Source: Chitinophaga sp. sic0106
GTDB taxonomy: Bacteria > Bacteroidota > Bacteroidia > Chitinophagales > Chitinophagaceae
DNA length: 64,000 nucleotides
Reading direction: 5' to 3'
NCBI RefSeq assembly: GCF_019219075.1
Contig: NZ_JAHUWJ010000007.1
Span: forward strand, 1-64,000
Of the stretch, positions 26,238 through 35,728 are shown one piece after another. The notes under the pieces were generated by a model. That model made no database searches. It saw nothing but the letters and a program-made list of their open reading frames with translations, and was not told where the DNA came from. The number at the start of each line of letters is the position of its first letter. The stretch's first letter is position 1. A program made the translations under genes and the position numbers.

Positions 26238-27458
26238 TTACTCTTTATCAATCCGGTACAAACGGCCCTGGTCCGTGATGGCATAGAGTGCTCCGCTTTT
26301 CCCTTGCGTGATATCACGGAAGCGTTGCCCTTCTCCCGCCAGCAAACGTTCTTCACCAATCACTTTATTATTGCTGAATACCAGGCGCACAATGTGCTGA
26401 CCGGATAATGCGCCGAGGAACAGGTTATTTTCCCATTCAGGCACGCGCTTGCCTGCGTAGAAGGTCATGCCGCTGGGTGATACCACGGGGTCCCAGTAGT
26501 ACACGGGTTGTTCCATACCGTCTTTTTGCTGAATAGCATCGCCGATAGGCTCACCGCTGTATTCTATACCGTAGGTGATGATAGGCCAGCCGTAGTTGCG
26601 GCCTGGCTGTACCCTGTTGACTTCATCACCACCTCTGGGACCATGTTCGCATTCCCAGAGCTCACCGGTTACCGGATGGATGGCGAGGCCTTGTGGATTG
26701 CGATGGCCAATACTATACAATTCAGGTAAGGCACCGGTTTCAGTAAACGTTGGGTTGCCTGGTGCGGGTTGTCCTGTTTTGGTAATGCGGATCACTTTCC
26801 CTAATACAGCAGTAACAGATTGTGCCAGTGGCCGCGTATCCAGGTTGGAGCCCTCTCCTGTGCTAATCAGCAGGTTACCGGTTTTATCGAACAGGATACG
26901 GCTGCCATAGTGGAGGTTGCTGGTACGGCGGGGCAGCGCATGATAAATGACGCTGGCGCCTTCAATGGTTTTTTCGTCATTGGCAAGGCGGCCTTTGCCC
27001 ACAGAAGTGAGGTTACCGCCGGCTACGACTTCCGAAAAGGTCCAGTATACGGTTCGGTTGGTGGCAAAGTCCGGGTCCAGGCAAATGCCAAGCAGGCCGC
27101 CTTGTCCGGCCGCATTTACCGCTGGCAGCCCGGTAATCTGGCTGCTCACCTCTCCGGTGGTAGTAACAATGCGCATATTACCGGCTTTTTCTGTCACCAG
27201 CAAACGCCCGTCAGGCAATTCGGTGATGCCCCAGGGACTGGTAAGCCCGGAGGTAATAATGTCCTTTTTAATTTTAGTTTTTGTAACAGCGCCATTAGCA
27301 CGTGTTTGGCCAGTAAAAGCAGGCGGATATTTTGTATTTGCCGGATTGGTTTCCACCGGAGGGGCTGAAGGATTGCCAGGGCCCGGCTCATCGCGGGAAC
27401 AGGAGGCAATAACAAGCAGCATACCTGCCATCAATGCATAAGATTTCATGTGATTCAT
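26238..27458 (-). CDS. PQQ-dependent sugar (glucose/sorbosone-type) dehydrogenase lipoprotein
   Basis: A 406-residue predicted lipoprotein (lipobox LLVIASC, Cys about residue 20) of the soluble glucose/sorbosone dehydrogenase beta-propeller family, which oxidises aldose sugars in the periplasm with PQQ. Family motifs visible are SPWGITELPDGRLLVTEK, GLLGICLDPDF, GHRNPQGLAIHP with the catalytic His context, and the EHGPRGGDEVN loop. The strand and position next to the GH115 gene suggest a link with sugar use, but it is divergent from that gene and has its own terminator. An ATG three codons in is an alternative start. Confidence 0.9.
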   Translation of the reverse strand: MNHMKSYALMAGMLLVIASCSRDEPGPGNPSAPPVETNPANTKYPPAFTGQTRANGAVTKTKIKKDIITSGLTSPWGITELPDGRLLVTEKAGNMRIVTTTGEVSSQITGLPAVNAAGQGGLLGICLDPDFATNRTVYWTFSEVVAGGNLTSVGKGRLANDEKTIEGASVIYHALPRRTSNLHYGSRILFDKTGNLLISTGEGSNLDTRPLAQSVTAVLGKVIRITKTGQPAPGNPTFTETGALPELYSIGHRNPQGLAIHPVTGELWECEHGPRGGDEVNRVQPGRNYGWPIITYGIEYSGEPIGDAIQQKDGMEQPVYYWDPVVSPSGMTFYAGKRVPEWENNLFLGALSGQHIVRLVFSNNKVIGEERLLAGEGQRFRDITQGKSGALYAITDQGRLYRIDKE

Positions 27459-27727
27459 GTGGAGGATAGTTGAGAGGTTTTTAAATGCTTACAGTATGGT
27501 TAATATGTTATGTTACCACAATTAAAATACCAATTTGCACAGTAACTATCAGGAAACGCCTTACAGCCCGCTTTCATTGTAGTGCCAGCCCGTATTTTTA
27601 TTCAACAGCGCCCGCTATAATGCACGCGGCGCCAGGCAGGTAAGTACAGGTTACCATCTCCCTAAAAAACAATTATTATTGTTGATGCTCAAATGAGCAA
27701 ATTCCACTTTGCGTATTCACAACTACT
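27459..27727. other. Divergent promoter region between dehydrogenase and GH115 genes
   Basis: The 269-bp spacer holds no ORF. A 6-2-6 palindrome TGCTCA-AA-TGAGCA lies at 27686-27699, 28 nt before the GH115 start, and may be an operator. The ATTGTCA-type palindrome found at three other promoters of this locus is not present here. Confidence 0.4.
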
Positions 27728-30211
27728 ATGCGTTTGAAAAACTTACTCTTGCTCAGTACCTGTATGGTGGCTACTTCCACTCTCCTCGCCCAAAGCGCAG
27801 AGGTAATCTGGTATAATGGAAAATCGCCTGTCACCTATACCCTGCAGGCGCCAGGCACACCCGTTATACAGGTGGCCCTGGATATGTTCCGGGAAGATAT
27901 CAGCCGGGTTACAGGACGGGTGCCCGCCCCCACAACGGGGAAAAATGGCGACATACGAATTTTACAGCTCAACCGTAACAATAGTGCAGAACTGAAGCGG
28001 CTCGGCGTTCCGGTGGACAGCATGACCGGTCTTATGGATGCTTTTTTCATCAAAGCTAATGGCAACCAGCTGCTGGTGGCTGGCAGTGATGCCAGGGGGA
28101 CTGCCTATGGCATCCTGGAATTATCCCGCCTGGCGGGTGTTTCCCCCTGGGTTTGGTGGGGGGATGTAACGCCGGAAAAAAAGCAGCAGCTGAGCGTACC
28201 TGCGGACTATCGTACCCTGCAAGCCCCTACAGTAGCGTACCGGGGTATATTCATCAATGATGAAGACTGGAGCCTACGCCCCTGGAGCTCCAAAAACTAT
28301 GCTCCGCAGGCTGATACCGGCATCATTGCTGCGCAGACTTATAAACAGGTATTCAAGCTGCTGCTGCGATTGAGAGCCAACACCATATGGCCGGCTATGC
28401 ACACAGGTACCGTTGCTTTCTATTTCACGAAAGGCGCAAAGGAAATGGCGGACAGCTGTGGCATCGTAATTGGCACCTCCCACTGCGAGCCACTGATGCG
28501 AAATAACGTGGATGAATGGAAGGAAAATCAGCGCGGACACTTCAACTACATCGACAACCACGATGCTGTGGTTAATTACTGGACAGAGCGGCTGAAAGAA
28601 GTGAAACTATCTGAGAATTTTTTCACCATAGGTATGCGGGGCGTACATGATGGGTCCATGGAAGGTGTGAAAACACTGAAAGAAAAAACAGATGCACTGC
28701 AACGGGTGATCTATGAACAACGTGAGCTGCTTACCAAATACATCAACCCTGATCTGAAAAAAATCCCCCAGCAGTTTGTGCCTTATAAAGAAGTACTGGA
28801 GATTTATGAAAACGGATTGCAGGTGCCGGAAGATGTGATGCTTACCTGGTGTGATGATAACTATGGTTACATGACCCGGCTGAGCGACAGTGTCCAGCAA
28901 AAGCGCAGTGGTGGCGCCGGTGTATATTACCACCTGAGCTACTGGGGGCGTCCGCATGATTACCTTTGGCTCACTACCACGCAGCATGGGCTGATCTATA
29001 ATGAAATGCGGGAAGCCTATGATCATCAGGCCAGGCGTTTGTGGGTCACCAATGTACACGACCCTAAAATTGCCGGCTACGACCTGGAATTTTTCCTGGA
29101 CCTTGCCTGGAATATAAACGACATCCCCCCTAATACTATTCAAAACAAAATGCGCAGTTACCTGGTGCGCGATTTTGGAAAGGCGGCAGGAGAACAGTTA
29201 TATCCGGCCATGCAGGAGTTTTCCCGTTTGTGCGGCATCCGCCGTCCTGAATTTATGGGCTGGAGCAAAGTGGAAGAAGATAAGGCGAAATATGAAAGAG
29301 GCTGGACCCCGGTGATCAATACCGCATTCAGCGAAACTGAATTTGGCGGAGAGCTGGATCGCTATTTAAACAGTTACGAACAGATTAAAAATACGCTGGC
29401 GGAGGTGGAAAAAAATATTCCGGCCGACAAGCAGGATGCTTTCTTTGCACGGATCAAATACCCCGTGTTTGGCGCTGCGGCAATGGCTACGAAATGGCTG
29501 GAAGCACAGCGTGCGCGCAGCATCGCGGCTGATGACCAGCCTGATTCCCTGGCTTTGCAAAGTGCCTGCTATAAAAGTCAGCAGGCTTATGAGGAGATTG
29601 TCAGGCTGACGGATCACTATAACAACGTAATGGCAGCAGGCAAATGGAAGCACGCCATGAATGCGGAGCCCCGCGACCTGCCTGTATTCCGTGCGCCGGA
29701 GCTGCCACTGAAAGTGGTAAAAAGTATTACACCCGTTAACCAGCCGGCATTACCGCTGCACCTGGAAGGTGTAATTGCTGCTAACGCGGCTGACTATACG
29801 AAGGTAACCGGGAAAGTACAGGTCATTCAATCGCTGGGCCATAGCATGCAGGCAGTAGCGTTGCCGAAGGGCGCCAGCATCAGTTATGACTTTGACGCGG
29901 ACCAGGAAGGGCCCGCGGTGCTGCGTACGGCGGTGATTCCTACACAGCCGAATGATAAAGGCGACATCCGTTTCAGTGTAACCATTGACGAAGGCAGGCC
30001 AACCGTTTGTTCGTTTAAAGAACCCTACAGATCTGAGAAATGGAAAGAGCATGTGATGCGGGGGCAGGCAGTGAAGGTTACCAGTCATCATTTATCCAAG
30101 GGAAGGCATACGCTTACGATCACTGCCCTGGACAATCATGTGGTGGTGGATCAATGGATGATTGATTTTAAGCCGGAGCGGCAGTTTTATATGTTCCCGG
30201 TAGGAAAATAA
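27728..30211 (+). CDS. GH115 family glycosidase (probable xylan alpha-1,2-glucuronidase)
   Basis: An 827-residue protein with a signal peptide (LLLLSTCMVATSTLLAQ). The whole length matches GH115, whose known members remove (4-O-methyl-)glucuronic acid from glucuronoxylan. Recognisable segments are the N-terminal GH-associated domain (GTAYGILELSRLAGVSPWVW), the TIM-barrel (YRGIFINDEDWSLRPW, LRANTIWPAMH, TWCDDNYGYMTRL, YYHLSYWGRPHDYLW) and the C-terminal domain ending VVDQWMIDF. The product should act in the periplasm or on the surface. It converges with the GH51 gene at a strong hairpin. With GH51 and SusC/D nearby, arabino-glucuronoxylan is the likely substrate. Confidence 0.92.
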   Translation: MRLKNLLLLSTCMVATSTLLAQSAEVIWYNGKSPVTYTLQAPGTPVIQVALDMFREDISRVTGRVPAPTTGKNGDIRILQLNRNNSAELKRLGVPVDSMTGLMDAFFIKANGNQLLVAGSDARGTAYGILELSRLAGVSPWVWWGDVTPEKKQQLSVPADYRTLQAPTVAYRGIFINDEDWSLRPWSSKNYAPQADTGIIAAQTYKQVFKLLLRLRANTIWPAMHTGTVAFYFTKGAKEMADSCGIVIGTSHCEPLMRNNVDEWKENQRGHFNYIDNHDAVVNYWTERLKEVKLSENFFTIGMRGVHDGSMEGVKTLKEKTDALQRVIYEQRELLTKYINPDLKKIPQQFVPYKEVLEIYENGLQVPEDVMLTWCDDNYGYMTRLSDSVQQKRSGGAGVYYHLSYWGRPHDYLWLTTTQHGLIYNEMREAYDHQARRLWVTNVHDPKIAGYDLEFFLDLAWNINDIPPNTIQNKMRSYLVRDFGKAAGEQLYPAMQEFSRLCGIRRPEFMGWSKVEEDKAKYERGWTPVINTAFSETEFGGELDRYLNSYEQIKNTLAEVEKNIPADKQDAFFARIKYPVFGAAAMATKWLEAQRARSIAADDQPDSLALQSACYKSQQAYEEIVRLTDHYNNVMAAGKWKHAMNAEPRDLPVFRAPELPLKVVKSITPVNQPALPLHLEGVIAANAADYTKVTGKVQVIQSLGHSMQAVALPKGASISYDFDADQEGPAVLRTAVIPTQPNDKGDIRFSVTIDEGRPTVCSFKEPYRSEKWKEHVMRGQAVKVTSHHLSKGRHTLTITALDNHVVVDQWMIDFKPERQFYMFPVGK

Positions 30212-30243
30212 TTTCGAAAGGGCCGGTTGGCCCTTTCGAAATT
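30210..30243. terminator. Bidirectional terminator between GH115 and GH51
   Basis: A perfect 15-bp stem (30210-30224 and 30229-30243, loop GGTT) with an AAATTTCG-type AT end sits between the two convergent stops and overlaps the GH115 stop codon. Confidence 0.8.
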
Positions 30244-30245
30244 TA

Positions 30246-32210
30246 TCAATACTTAATATGTAGTACCTGTAAGGAATTCGGCGGCAGCGTGAGTGCCACC
30301 GATTGTTTGTTAACCACCACTTCGCTTTCTACCGGTTCCACTGGTTTATTATTAAAACGATTTACAGCAACCGGGTCATTGGAGGTAAGCGTGGTAAGGG
30401 TGGCTTTTTTAGAGAGATGATTTTTTCCCTGCAACTGTATTTTACTCGTCACGGGTTGCTGGCTCACATTCACCAGTTTCACAATAATTTCCTGCTGCTG
30501 CTGATCGATAACGGCAGAAGCGTACAGGCTATCCTGGCCGCTTACGGCCTTGTTGCCGGACAACAGCGGTAATACGTTAGTACCTTTGTTAAGTGAGTAT
30601 AATTTCTGCACCTGGTAGCTGGGGGTGCCTACTACCTGGAGGTTATTCACCCATATCAGGTCGGGCGCCCATTGCCAGGCTGCTGCGCTGGCAAACAGCG
30701 GCGCATAGGAGGCCATGTGTACTACGTCGGCATTGCGTTCCAGACCGGTGAGGAAGGCAGCTTCTGCAATGGCAGCACGCAAGGTATTACGATCAGATCC
30801 TGTAAATGTTTTGTCTTCATGTGCGGCATATTCCCCTGCAAAAACTTTGGAGCCCTGGCGGGGATAGTTATCATAGCGGGCTGCGTTGGCGAGGAACCAT
30901 TCCGGGCTGCGGTAATAATGTTCATCGATGAAGTCTGCATTCATTTTCCGGAGTGTATCGTTAAGGAAATCGAAGCGTGCGCCGTTAGGATCGGTGCCAG
31001 AGCTGAATATCAGCTTGATTTCCGGATGTTTTGCCTTGAGAGCATCTGCAAATACGCGGGCACGTTCAATATACTGGGGACCCCAGTTTTCGTTGCCCAC
31101 ACCGATCATAGTGAGGTGAAACGGTTCCGGGTGGCCCATGTCTGCCCTTACTTTACCCCAGGTGGTGGTAGCGGGGCCGTTGGCAAATTCCACCAGGTCG
31201 ATGGCATCTTGTATATATGGCTGCAAATCTTCCATAGGCACCAATTCCGCCGTATTAAACTGGCAGGCCATACCGCAGTTGAGGATAGGCAGTGGTGCCG
31301 CGCCAATATCTTCTGCCAGCTGGAAATATTCGAAGAATCCCAGTCCGAAGCTCTGGTAGTAGTCGGGCGTGAGGCGGTGATTAAATTCTGTATTCCAGCG
31401 GTTGATGATCAGTTCGCGGTTTTCGATGGGGCCTACCGTCTTCTTCCATTGGAAGCGGTTGGCGAGGTCGCGCCCTTCCACGATGCAGCCACCGGGGAAG
31501 CGGATAAAGCCGGGCTTCATATCGGCCAGCATCTGCACCATATCTGCGCGCAGGCCTTTGGGCCTGTTTTTCCAGGTATCGGACGGAAAAAGCGAAATCA
31601 TATCCAGGTCGATGGTACCGTTGCCTTCCAGCCACAGGGTGAGCTTTGCGGAGGTATCTTGTTCAGCGGCGGTAAAGGAGAGCGTTTTCGTTTGCCAGTC
31701 GCCGTTACCCGGTGCCGGTTCAAAAGCAGTATGCCCAATGACTTTTCCTTTAGCGTTTACCAGCTCTGCGTGGATGGTGATGCCTGGTTTTGCGGTGCGG
31801 TACATCATGGACAGGTTATAGTTAATTCCTGTGCGGATACCCATGCCGCGGAAGCCTTCGTTGGTGAGGCCCCACTCTCCTTTGCGGCGGTTGTGTACTT
31901 TCAGGCGCAGGAAATTGGGATTGGCTTTGTTGTAGGAGTGACTGTTGAGGACGAGAAGGTCCCCTTCTTCCTTTTTCCCGTTGATGGTCCAGCCCATCAG
32001 GGGGCTGTTGAATTCGAAGGAACGGTTTTTCACCAGTTCCGCGTAGATGCCGCCGTCGGCGCCCATGTTAATGTCTTCGAAGAATACGCCGTACATGGTG
32101 GACTGGATAGGGGCACCTGGTTGTGCGGCATTTACAATAAACGTCTTTTGCTGGCTGAAGGCTGCGGTGCATAAGAGCGACAGGCAGCAGGATACAAGTA
32201 ATTTATTCAT
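30246..32210 (-). CDS. GH51 alpha-L-arabinofuranosidase
   Basis: A 654-residue secreted enzyme (signal MNKLLVSCCLSLLCTAAFSQ) of the GH51 family, which releases arabinofuranose from arabinoxylan or arabinan. An inserted carbohydrate-binding-like beta region (about 65-205) precedes the barrel. The general acid/base Glu is in GVGNENWG (about residue 374) and the nucleophile in FIDEHYY (about residue 430). The C-terminal beta domain (LVNVSQQPVTSKIQLQG) completes the fold. The gene has its own promoter region with a copy of the locus palindrome 43 nt upstream. Confidence 0.93.
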   Translation of the reverse strand: MNKLLVSCCLSLLCTAAFSQQKTFIVNAAQPGAPIQSTMYGVFFEDINMGADGGIYAELVKNRSFEFNSPLMGWTINGKKEEGDLLVLNSHSYNKANPNFLRLKVHNRRKGEWGLTNEGFRGMGIRTGINYNLSMMYRTAKPGITIHAELVNAKGKVIGHTAFEPAPGNGDWQTKTLSFTAAEQDTSAKLTLWLEGNGTIDLDMISLFPSDTWKNRPKGLRADMVQMLADMKPGFIRFPGGCIVEGRDLANRFQWKKTVGPIENRELIINRWNTEFNHRLTPDYYQSFGLGFFEYFQLAEDIGAAPLPILNCGMACQFNTAELVPMEDLQPYIQDAIDLVEFANGPATTTWGKVRADMGHPEPFHLTMIGVGNENWGPQYIERARVFADALKAKHPEIKLIFSSGTDPNGARFDFLNDTLRKMNADFIDEHYYRSPEWFLANAARYDNYPRQGSKVFAGEYAAHEDKTFTGSDRNTLRAAIAEAAFLTGLERNADVVHMASYAPLFASAAAWQWAPDLIWVNNLQVVGTPSYQVQKLYSLNKGTNVLPLLSGNKAVSGQDSLYASAVIDQQQQEIIVKLVNVSQQPVTSKIQLQGKNHLSKKATLTTLTSNDPVAVNRFNNKPVEPVESEVVVNKQSVALTLPPNSLQVLHIKY

Positions 32211-32252
32211 AACGGAAATTGCTGAAATATAGGCTACAATTTATAAATATTA

Positions 32253-32269
32253 ATTGTCATTTTAACAAT
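32253..32269 (-). promoter_or_regulatory. Palindromic operator candidate before GH51
   Basis: ATTGTCA-TTT-TAACAAT is a 7-3-7 inverted repeat with one mismatch. A possible -7 box (TAAATTG on the minus strand, 32243-32237) lies 9 nt downstream. The same pattern occurs before the SusC and GH2 genes. Confidence 0.5.
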
Positions 32270-32480
32270 TAATAAAAACACACCAAAAAACAACCATAAC
32301 AGACACTGATAACTTAGGTTGATGCGTTTCCTCAACGGCCATCGGGCGGAAAGAATCAACAAATATCAGCAAAAGCATCTTACAAAATAATTTTATTAAA
32401 ACGCTACCAGTGCTATTTTTATCGGGTGTGGTTAAATTTTTATTACGCAACCGATGGCATAAAAAAGTTGAAAATTTTTA

Positions 32481-32497
32481 CGCGTCATTTTGACAAT
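32481..32497 (+). promoter_or_regulatory. Palindromic operator candidate before SusC of the xylan locus
   Basis: CGCGTCA-TTT-TGACAAT matches the 7-3-7 pattern ATTGTCA-N3-TGACAAT with a degenerate left arm. TATATTG (32505-32511), a possible -7 box, lies 7 nt downstream, as in the GH51 copy. The SusC start is 138 nt away, giving a long leader. Confidence 0.45.
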
Positions 32498-32634
32498 TAA
32501 AAACTATATTGCGAGCAGGAGGAATAAGATTATCCATTTTTACCATCTTATCATCCATCGGATCCACGTTTATTGACAACTAATTTAGCCATACAGTAAG
32601 TCCAACTAAAATCTGAATAACTAAACATTCCCGT

Positions 32635-35600
32635 ATGATAAAGTACACCGGGGTGAGTATCTCACCACCTGCCTGGATCAGGCATGCGATTCTATTATTT
32701 TTTATCCTCTGCACACTCGCAGTAAATGCACAGAAAAAAATTACAGGTAAAGTAACGGAGGATGGTAGCAACCAGCCTGTGTTCGGGGCGTCGGTCCAGG
32801 TGATGGGCACTACACGTGGCGCCATCACAAATGAGAAAGGCCAGTTTTCTCTTTCCGTTAATCCGGGCGACAAATTGAAGGTTTCGTCGATGGAATTTGA
32901 GCCTTTAGAGATAACAGTAGGAGATGAGAATTCCATTAATATAGTGTTGAAGAAGAGCACTGCCGGCCTCAATGAGGTAGTGATCATTGGTTATGGTACT
33001 GTTAAGAAAAAAGACCTGACCGGTTCCATTGCTACATTAAAAGCCGGAGATATCAAAACGGAAGGCGCCAGCAATGTGAGCAGAGCCCTGCAGGGCAAGC
33101 TGGCGGGTGTTACCGTGGAAGCCGCCGGTGGTGATCCCGGATCAGGCATGCGTGTACTGGTACGCGGTGTTGGTACGTTCAACAATGCTAATCCGCTCTA
33201 CCTGGTAGATGGTGTGCAGGTGGATAATATCAATAACATTGCACCGGGCGACATCGAATCCATGGATGTGCTTAAAGATGCATCTGCCGCCGCGATCTAT
33301 GGTTCCCGCGCTGCCAACGGCGTAGTACTCGTTACTACCAAGTCCGGCAAAAACGGACCTCCGGTAATCCAGTTCAATGCCAACTTCGGTTCACAAAAAC
33401 TGATTAAAAAATACGATGTACTGAATGCGCAGGAATGGGCTACGGTAAGTAATATGGCGCATGATAATGCCGGTTTACCACGACTGGACATCGCCGCAAA
33501 TCCTTCCCAGCTGGGCGCAGGCACTGACTGGCAGGATGCGATTTACAGAACTGCTATGATGCAGCAATACAATCTTTCCGTAAGCGGCGGTAACGAAAAC
33601 ACCCGCTATAGCTTCTCCGGACAATATAACGACCAGAATGGTATCGTAGACGTTACCGGATACAAACGTTATGGTGTCCGCGAAAAAACGGAAACAACCA
33701 AAGGCCGCTTAAAAATTGGTCAATCACTGATTCTCACCCGCGAAACCTGGACTAAAATGCCTGGTGGCTGGGGCGGACAAGGTGGTAACCCGGTTGGTTC
33801 TGCGGTAAAAATGATTCCGGTATTTGACATCTACGACGAAAATGCGGTTGGTGGCTACTCCGGTGCCAGCGGTCCGGTGGTAAACGTGGCGAACCCGGTA
33901 GCGCAGTTGCACCTGGAAGACATCACCACCAACACCACTTCCATACTCGCCAATGCGTTTGCAGAAGTAACCATCCTCCCCTACCTGAAATACAAATTCA
34001 ACCTGGGCTATACGGATGCGTTTATTGAGCAAAAAGATTATACCCGCAGATATCAGGTAGGTGGCCTTTTCGCCAATCCTACCAACAATCTCTCCCAAGC
34101 CAGAAACAGGTATAACCTGGTCATGGCAGAGAACACCCTGAATTTTGCAAAAGATTTCGGTAAACATAGCTTCCAGGCCTTAGCCGGGTATGCCTATCAA
34201 AAGTCGATCAGAGATTCTTCCGGCGCTGCCAGAAGTGGCCTCTCTGATGGCATAAGTGAACTGGATAACGGCGCCATCACCGGCTCTGTATCTGGCAATA
34301 AACTGGTAAGCACGCTGGTGTCAGTACTCGGTCGTGTGATCTATTCTTACGATAACCGCTACCTGGTGACTGCCAGTTTCCGTCGTGACGGATCTTCCCG
34401 CTTCGCGCCGGACAACCGCTACGGTAACTTCCCGTCTATCGCAGCAGGATGGAATATCTCCAACGAAAAATTCTGGTCAGTACCATCGGGCGCCATTTCC
34501 ATGCTGAAACTTCGTGGTAGCTACGGTATATTGGGTAACCAGGAATTTGCAGACTATGGCTTTACTCCGCTGATTAATTCTAACATCAACTATGTAAATG
34601 GTGATCAGTCCAAATGGTTTGGGGCTATCCAAACGGCCTATGCATCTCCCTACTTAAAATGGGAAAATACAGAAACCGTTGACATAGGTATTGACGCTGC
34701 TTTCCTGCATGATAAACTAACGCTCACTGCGGACTACTTCCGTAAAAATACCACGGACCTGTTGCTCCAGGTGCCTATTCCAGGATCTGCCGGCTCCTCT
34801 TCCAACCCATACGTAAATGGCGGTAATATCCTCAATAAGGGTATCGAATTGGGCATTGGCTACAATGATAACATTGGTGCAGTAAGCTATAGTGTAAGAG
34901 GAACTTTCTCTTCTATCAAAAACAAAGTATTGGCACTGGGTACTGGTACACAGCAAATCCCGGGCGGCCAGCCTACTCACCACGGTGCAGATGCTACACT
35001 CACACAGGCAGGCGGCGAAATTGCTTCTTTCTACCTGATCAAATCACTTGGCATTTTCCAGTCACAGGATGAAATCAACGCCTACAAAGGCAAAGACGGG
35101 TCACTGATCCAACCTTCTGCCAAACCTGGCGACATCAAATTCTTTGATGCCAACGGCGATGGTACCATCAGCAATGCTGATCGCCTGGATATGGGCAGTT
35201 CTTTCCCTTCATTCGAATATGGCCTGGGCATCACCCTCAATGCGTATAATTTTGACCTGAACATGTTCTTACAAGGCACACAGGGAAATAAAATCTATAA
35301 CGGTCTGCGTCAGGACCTGGAAGGCATGAACCTGGAGTATAACTACGCGCGCACCACGCTCAACGCCTGGACGCCAACCAATACCAACACAGACATGCCA
35401 CGTGCGGTGATAGATGATCCGAATTTCAACTCTCGCACCTCTTCCCGTTTCCTGGAAAACGGCTCTTACTTCAGATTTAAAACCGTACAGCTGGGTTATA
35501 CCGTACCGGTTAAACTGCTGGAACGTGCCAAAATCACATCCCTGAGAGCTTACCTGAGTGCCGACAACCTGTTTACCATCACCAAGTACAAAGGGTTTAA

Positions 35601-35709
35601 CCCGGACATTGGCAGATCTGGCAGCATCCTGGACAGAGGCGTAGACTTCGGTCACGTTTCCTACCCACTTGCCCGCACACTTTCTGTTGGTATACAACTG
35701 TCATTGTAA
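32635..35709 (+). CDS. SusC/RagA family TonB-linked outer-membrane transporter (xylan locus)
   Basis: A 1024-residue SusC protein that should import oligosaccharides across the outer membrane. A signal-like hydrophobic stretch (ILLFFILCTLAVNAQ) is followed by the carboxypeptidase-like domain (ITGKVTEDGSNQPVFGASVQ), the plug with PLYLVDGVQV and MDVLKDASAAAIYGSRAANG, and a barrel ending in LSVGIQLSL. It is the first gene of a two-gene rightward unit with its SusD, 19 nt apart. Flanking GH51, GH115 and GH2 genes point to a hemicellulose oligosaccharide. Confidence 0.93.
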   Translation: MIKYTGVSISPPAWIRHAILLFFILCTLAVNAQKKITGKVTEDGSNQPVFGASVQVMGTTRGAITNEKGQFSLSVNPGDKLKVSSMEFEPLEITVGDENSINIVLKKSTAGLNEVVIIGYGTVKKKDLTGSIATLKAGDIKTEGASNVSRALQGKLAGVTVEAAGGDPGSGMRVLVRGVGTFNNANPLYLVDGVQVDNINNIAPGDIESMDVLKDASAAAIYGSRAANGVVLVTTKSGKNGPPVIQFNANFGSQKLIKKYDVLNAQEWATVSNMAHDNAGLPRLDIAANPSQLGAGTDWQDAIYRTAMMQQYNLSVSGGNENTRYSFSGQYNDQNGIVDVTGYKRYGVREKTETTKGRLKIGQSLILTRETWTKMPGGWGGQGGNPVGSAVKMIPVFDIYDENAVGGYSGASGPVVNVANPVAQLHLEDITTNTTSILANAFAEVTILPYLKYKFNLGYTDAFIEQKDYTRRYQVGGLFANPTNNLSQARNRYNLVMAENTLNFAKDFGKHSFQALAGYAYQKSIRDSSGAARSGLSDGISELDNGAITGSVSGNKLVSTLVSVLGRVIYSYDNRYLVTASFRRDGSSRFAPDNRYGNFPSIAAGWNISNEKFWSVPSGAISMLKLRGSYGILGNQEFADYGFTPLINSNINYVNGDQSKWFGAIQTAYASPYLKWENTETVDIGIDAAFLHDKLTLTADYFRKNTTDLLLQVPIPGSAGSSSNPYVNGGNILNKGIELGIGYNDNIGAVSYSVRGTFSSIKNKVLALGTGTQQIPGGQPTHHGADATLTQAGGEIASFYLIKSLGIFQSQDEINAYKGKDGSLIQPSAKPGDIKFFDANGDGTISNADRLDMGSSFPSFEYGLGITLNAYNFDLNMFLQGTQGNKIYNGLRQDLEGMNLEYNYARTTLNAWTPTNTNTDMPRAVIDDPNFNSRTSSRFLENGSYFRFKTVQLGYTVPVKLLERAKITSLRAYLSADNLFTITKYKGFNPDIGRSGSILDRGVDFGHVSYPLARTLSVGIQLSL

Positions 35710-35728
35710 TTACTTAAAAATTCAACGC

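Larger units (their letters stand above)
32211..32634. other. 424-bp divergent regulatory region of the GH51 and SusC genes
   Basis: No credible gene is present. Two copies of a 17-bp inverted repeat, one near each gene, are listed separately. Both are followed, in the direction of the gene they serve, by a TAWATTG box 7-9 nt away that may be the -7 element. The rest is AT-rich. Confidence 0.5.

Noticed and set aside
30672..32174. A 500-codon rightward open frame antisense to the GH51 gene
   Set aside because: It lies wholly opposite a gene with clear catalytic motifs, has no domain, signal or start context, and its composition mirrors the sense codons.
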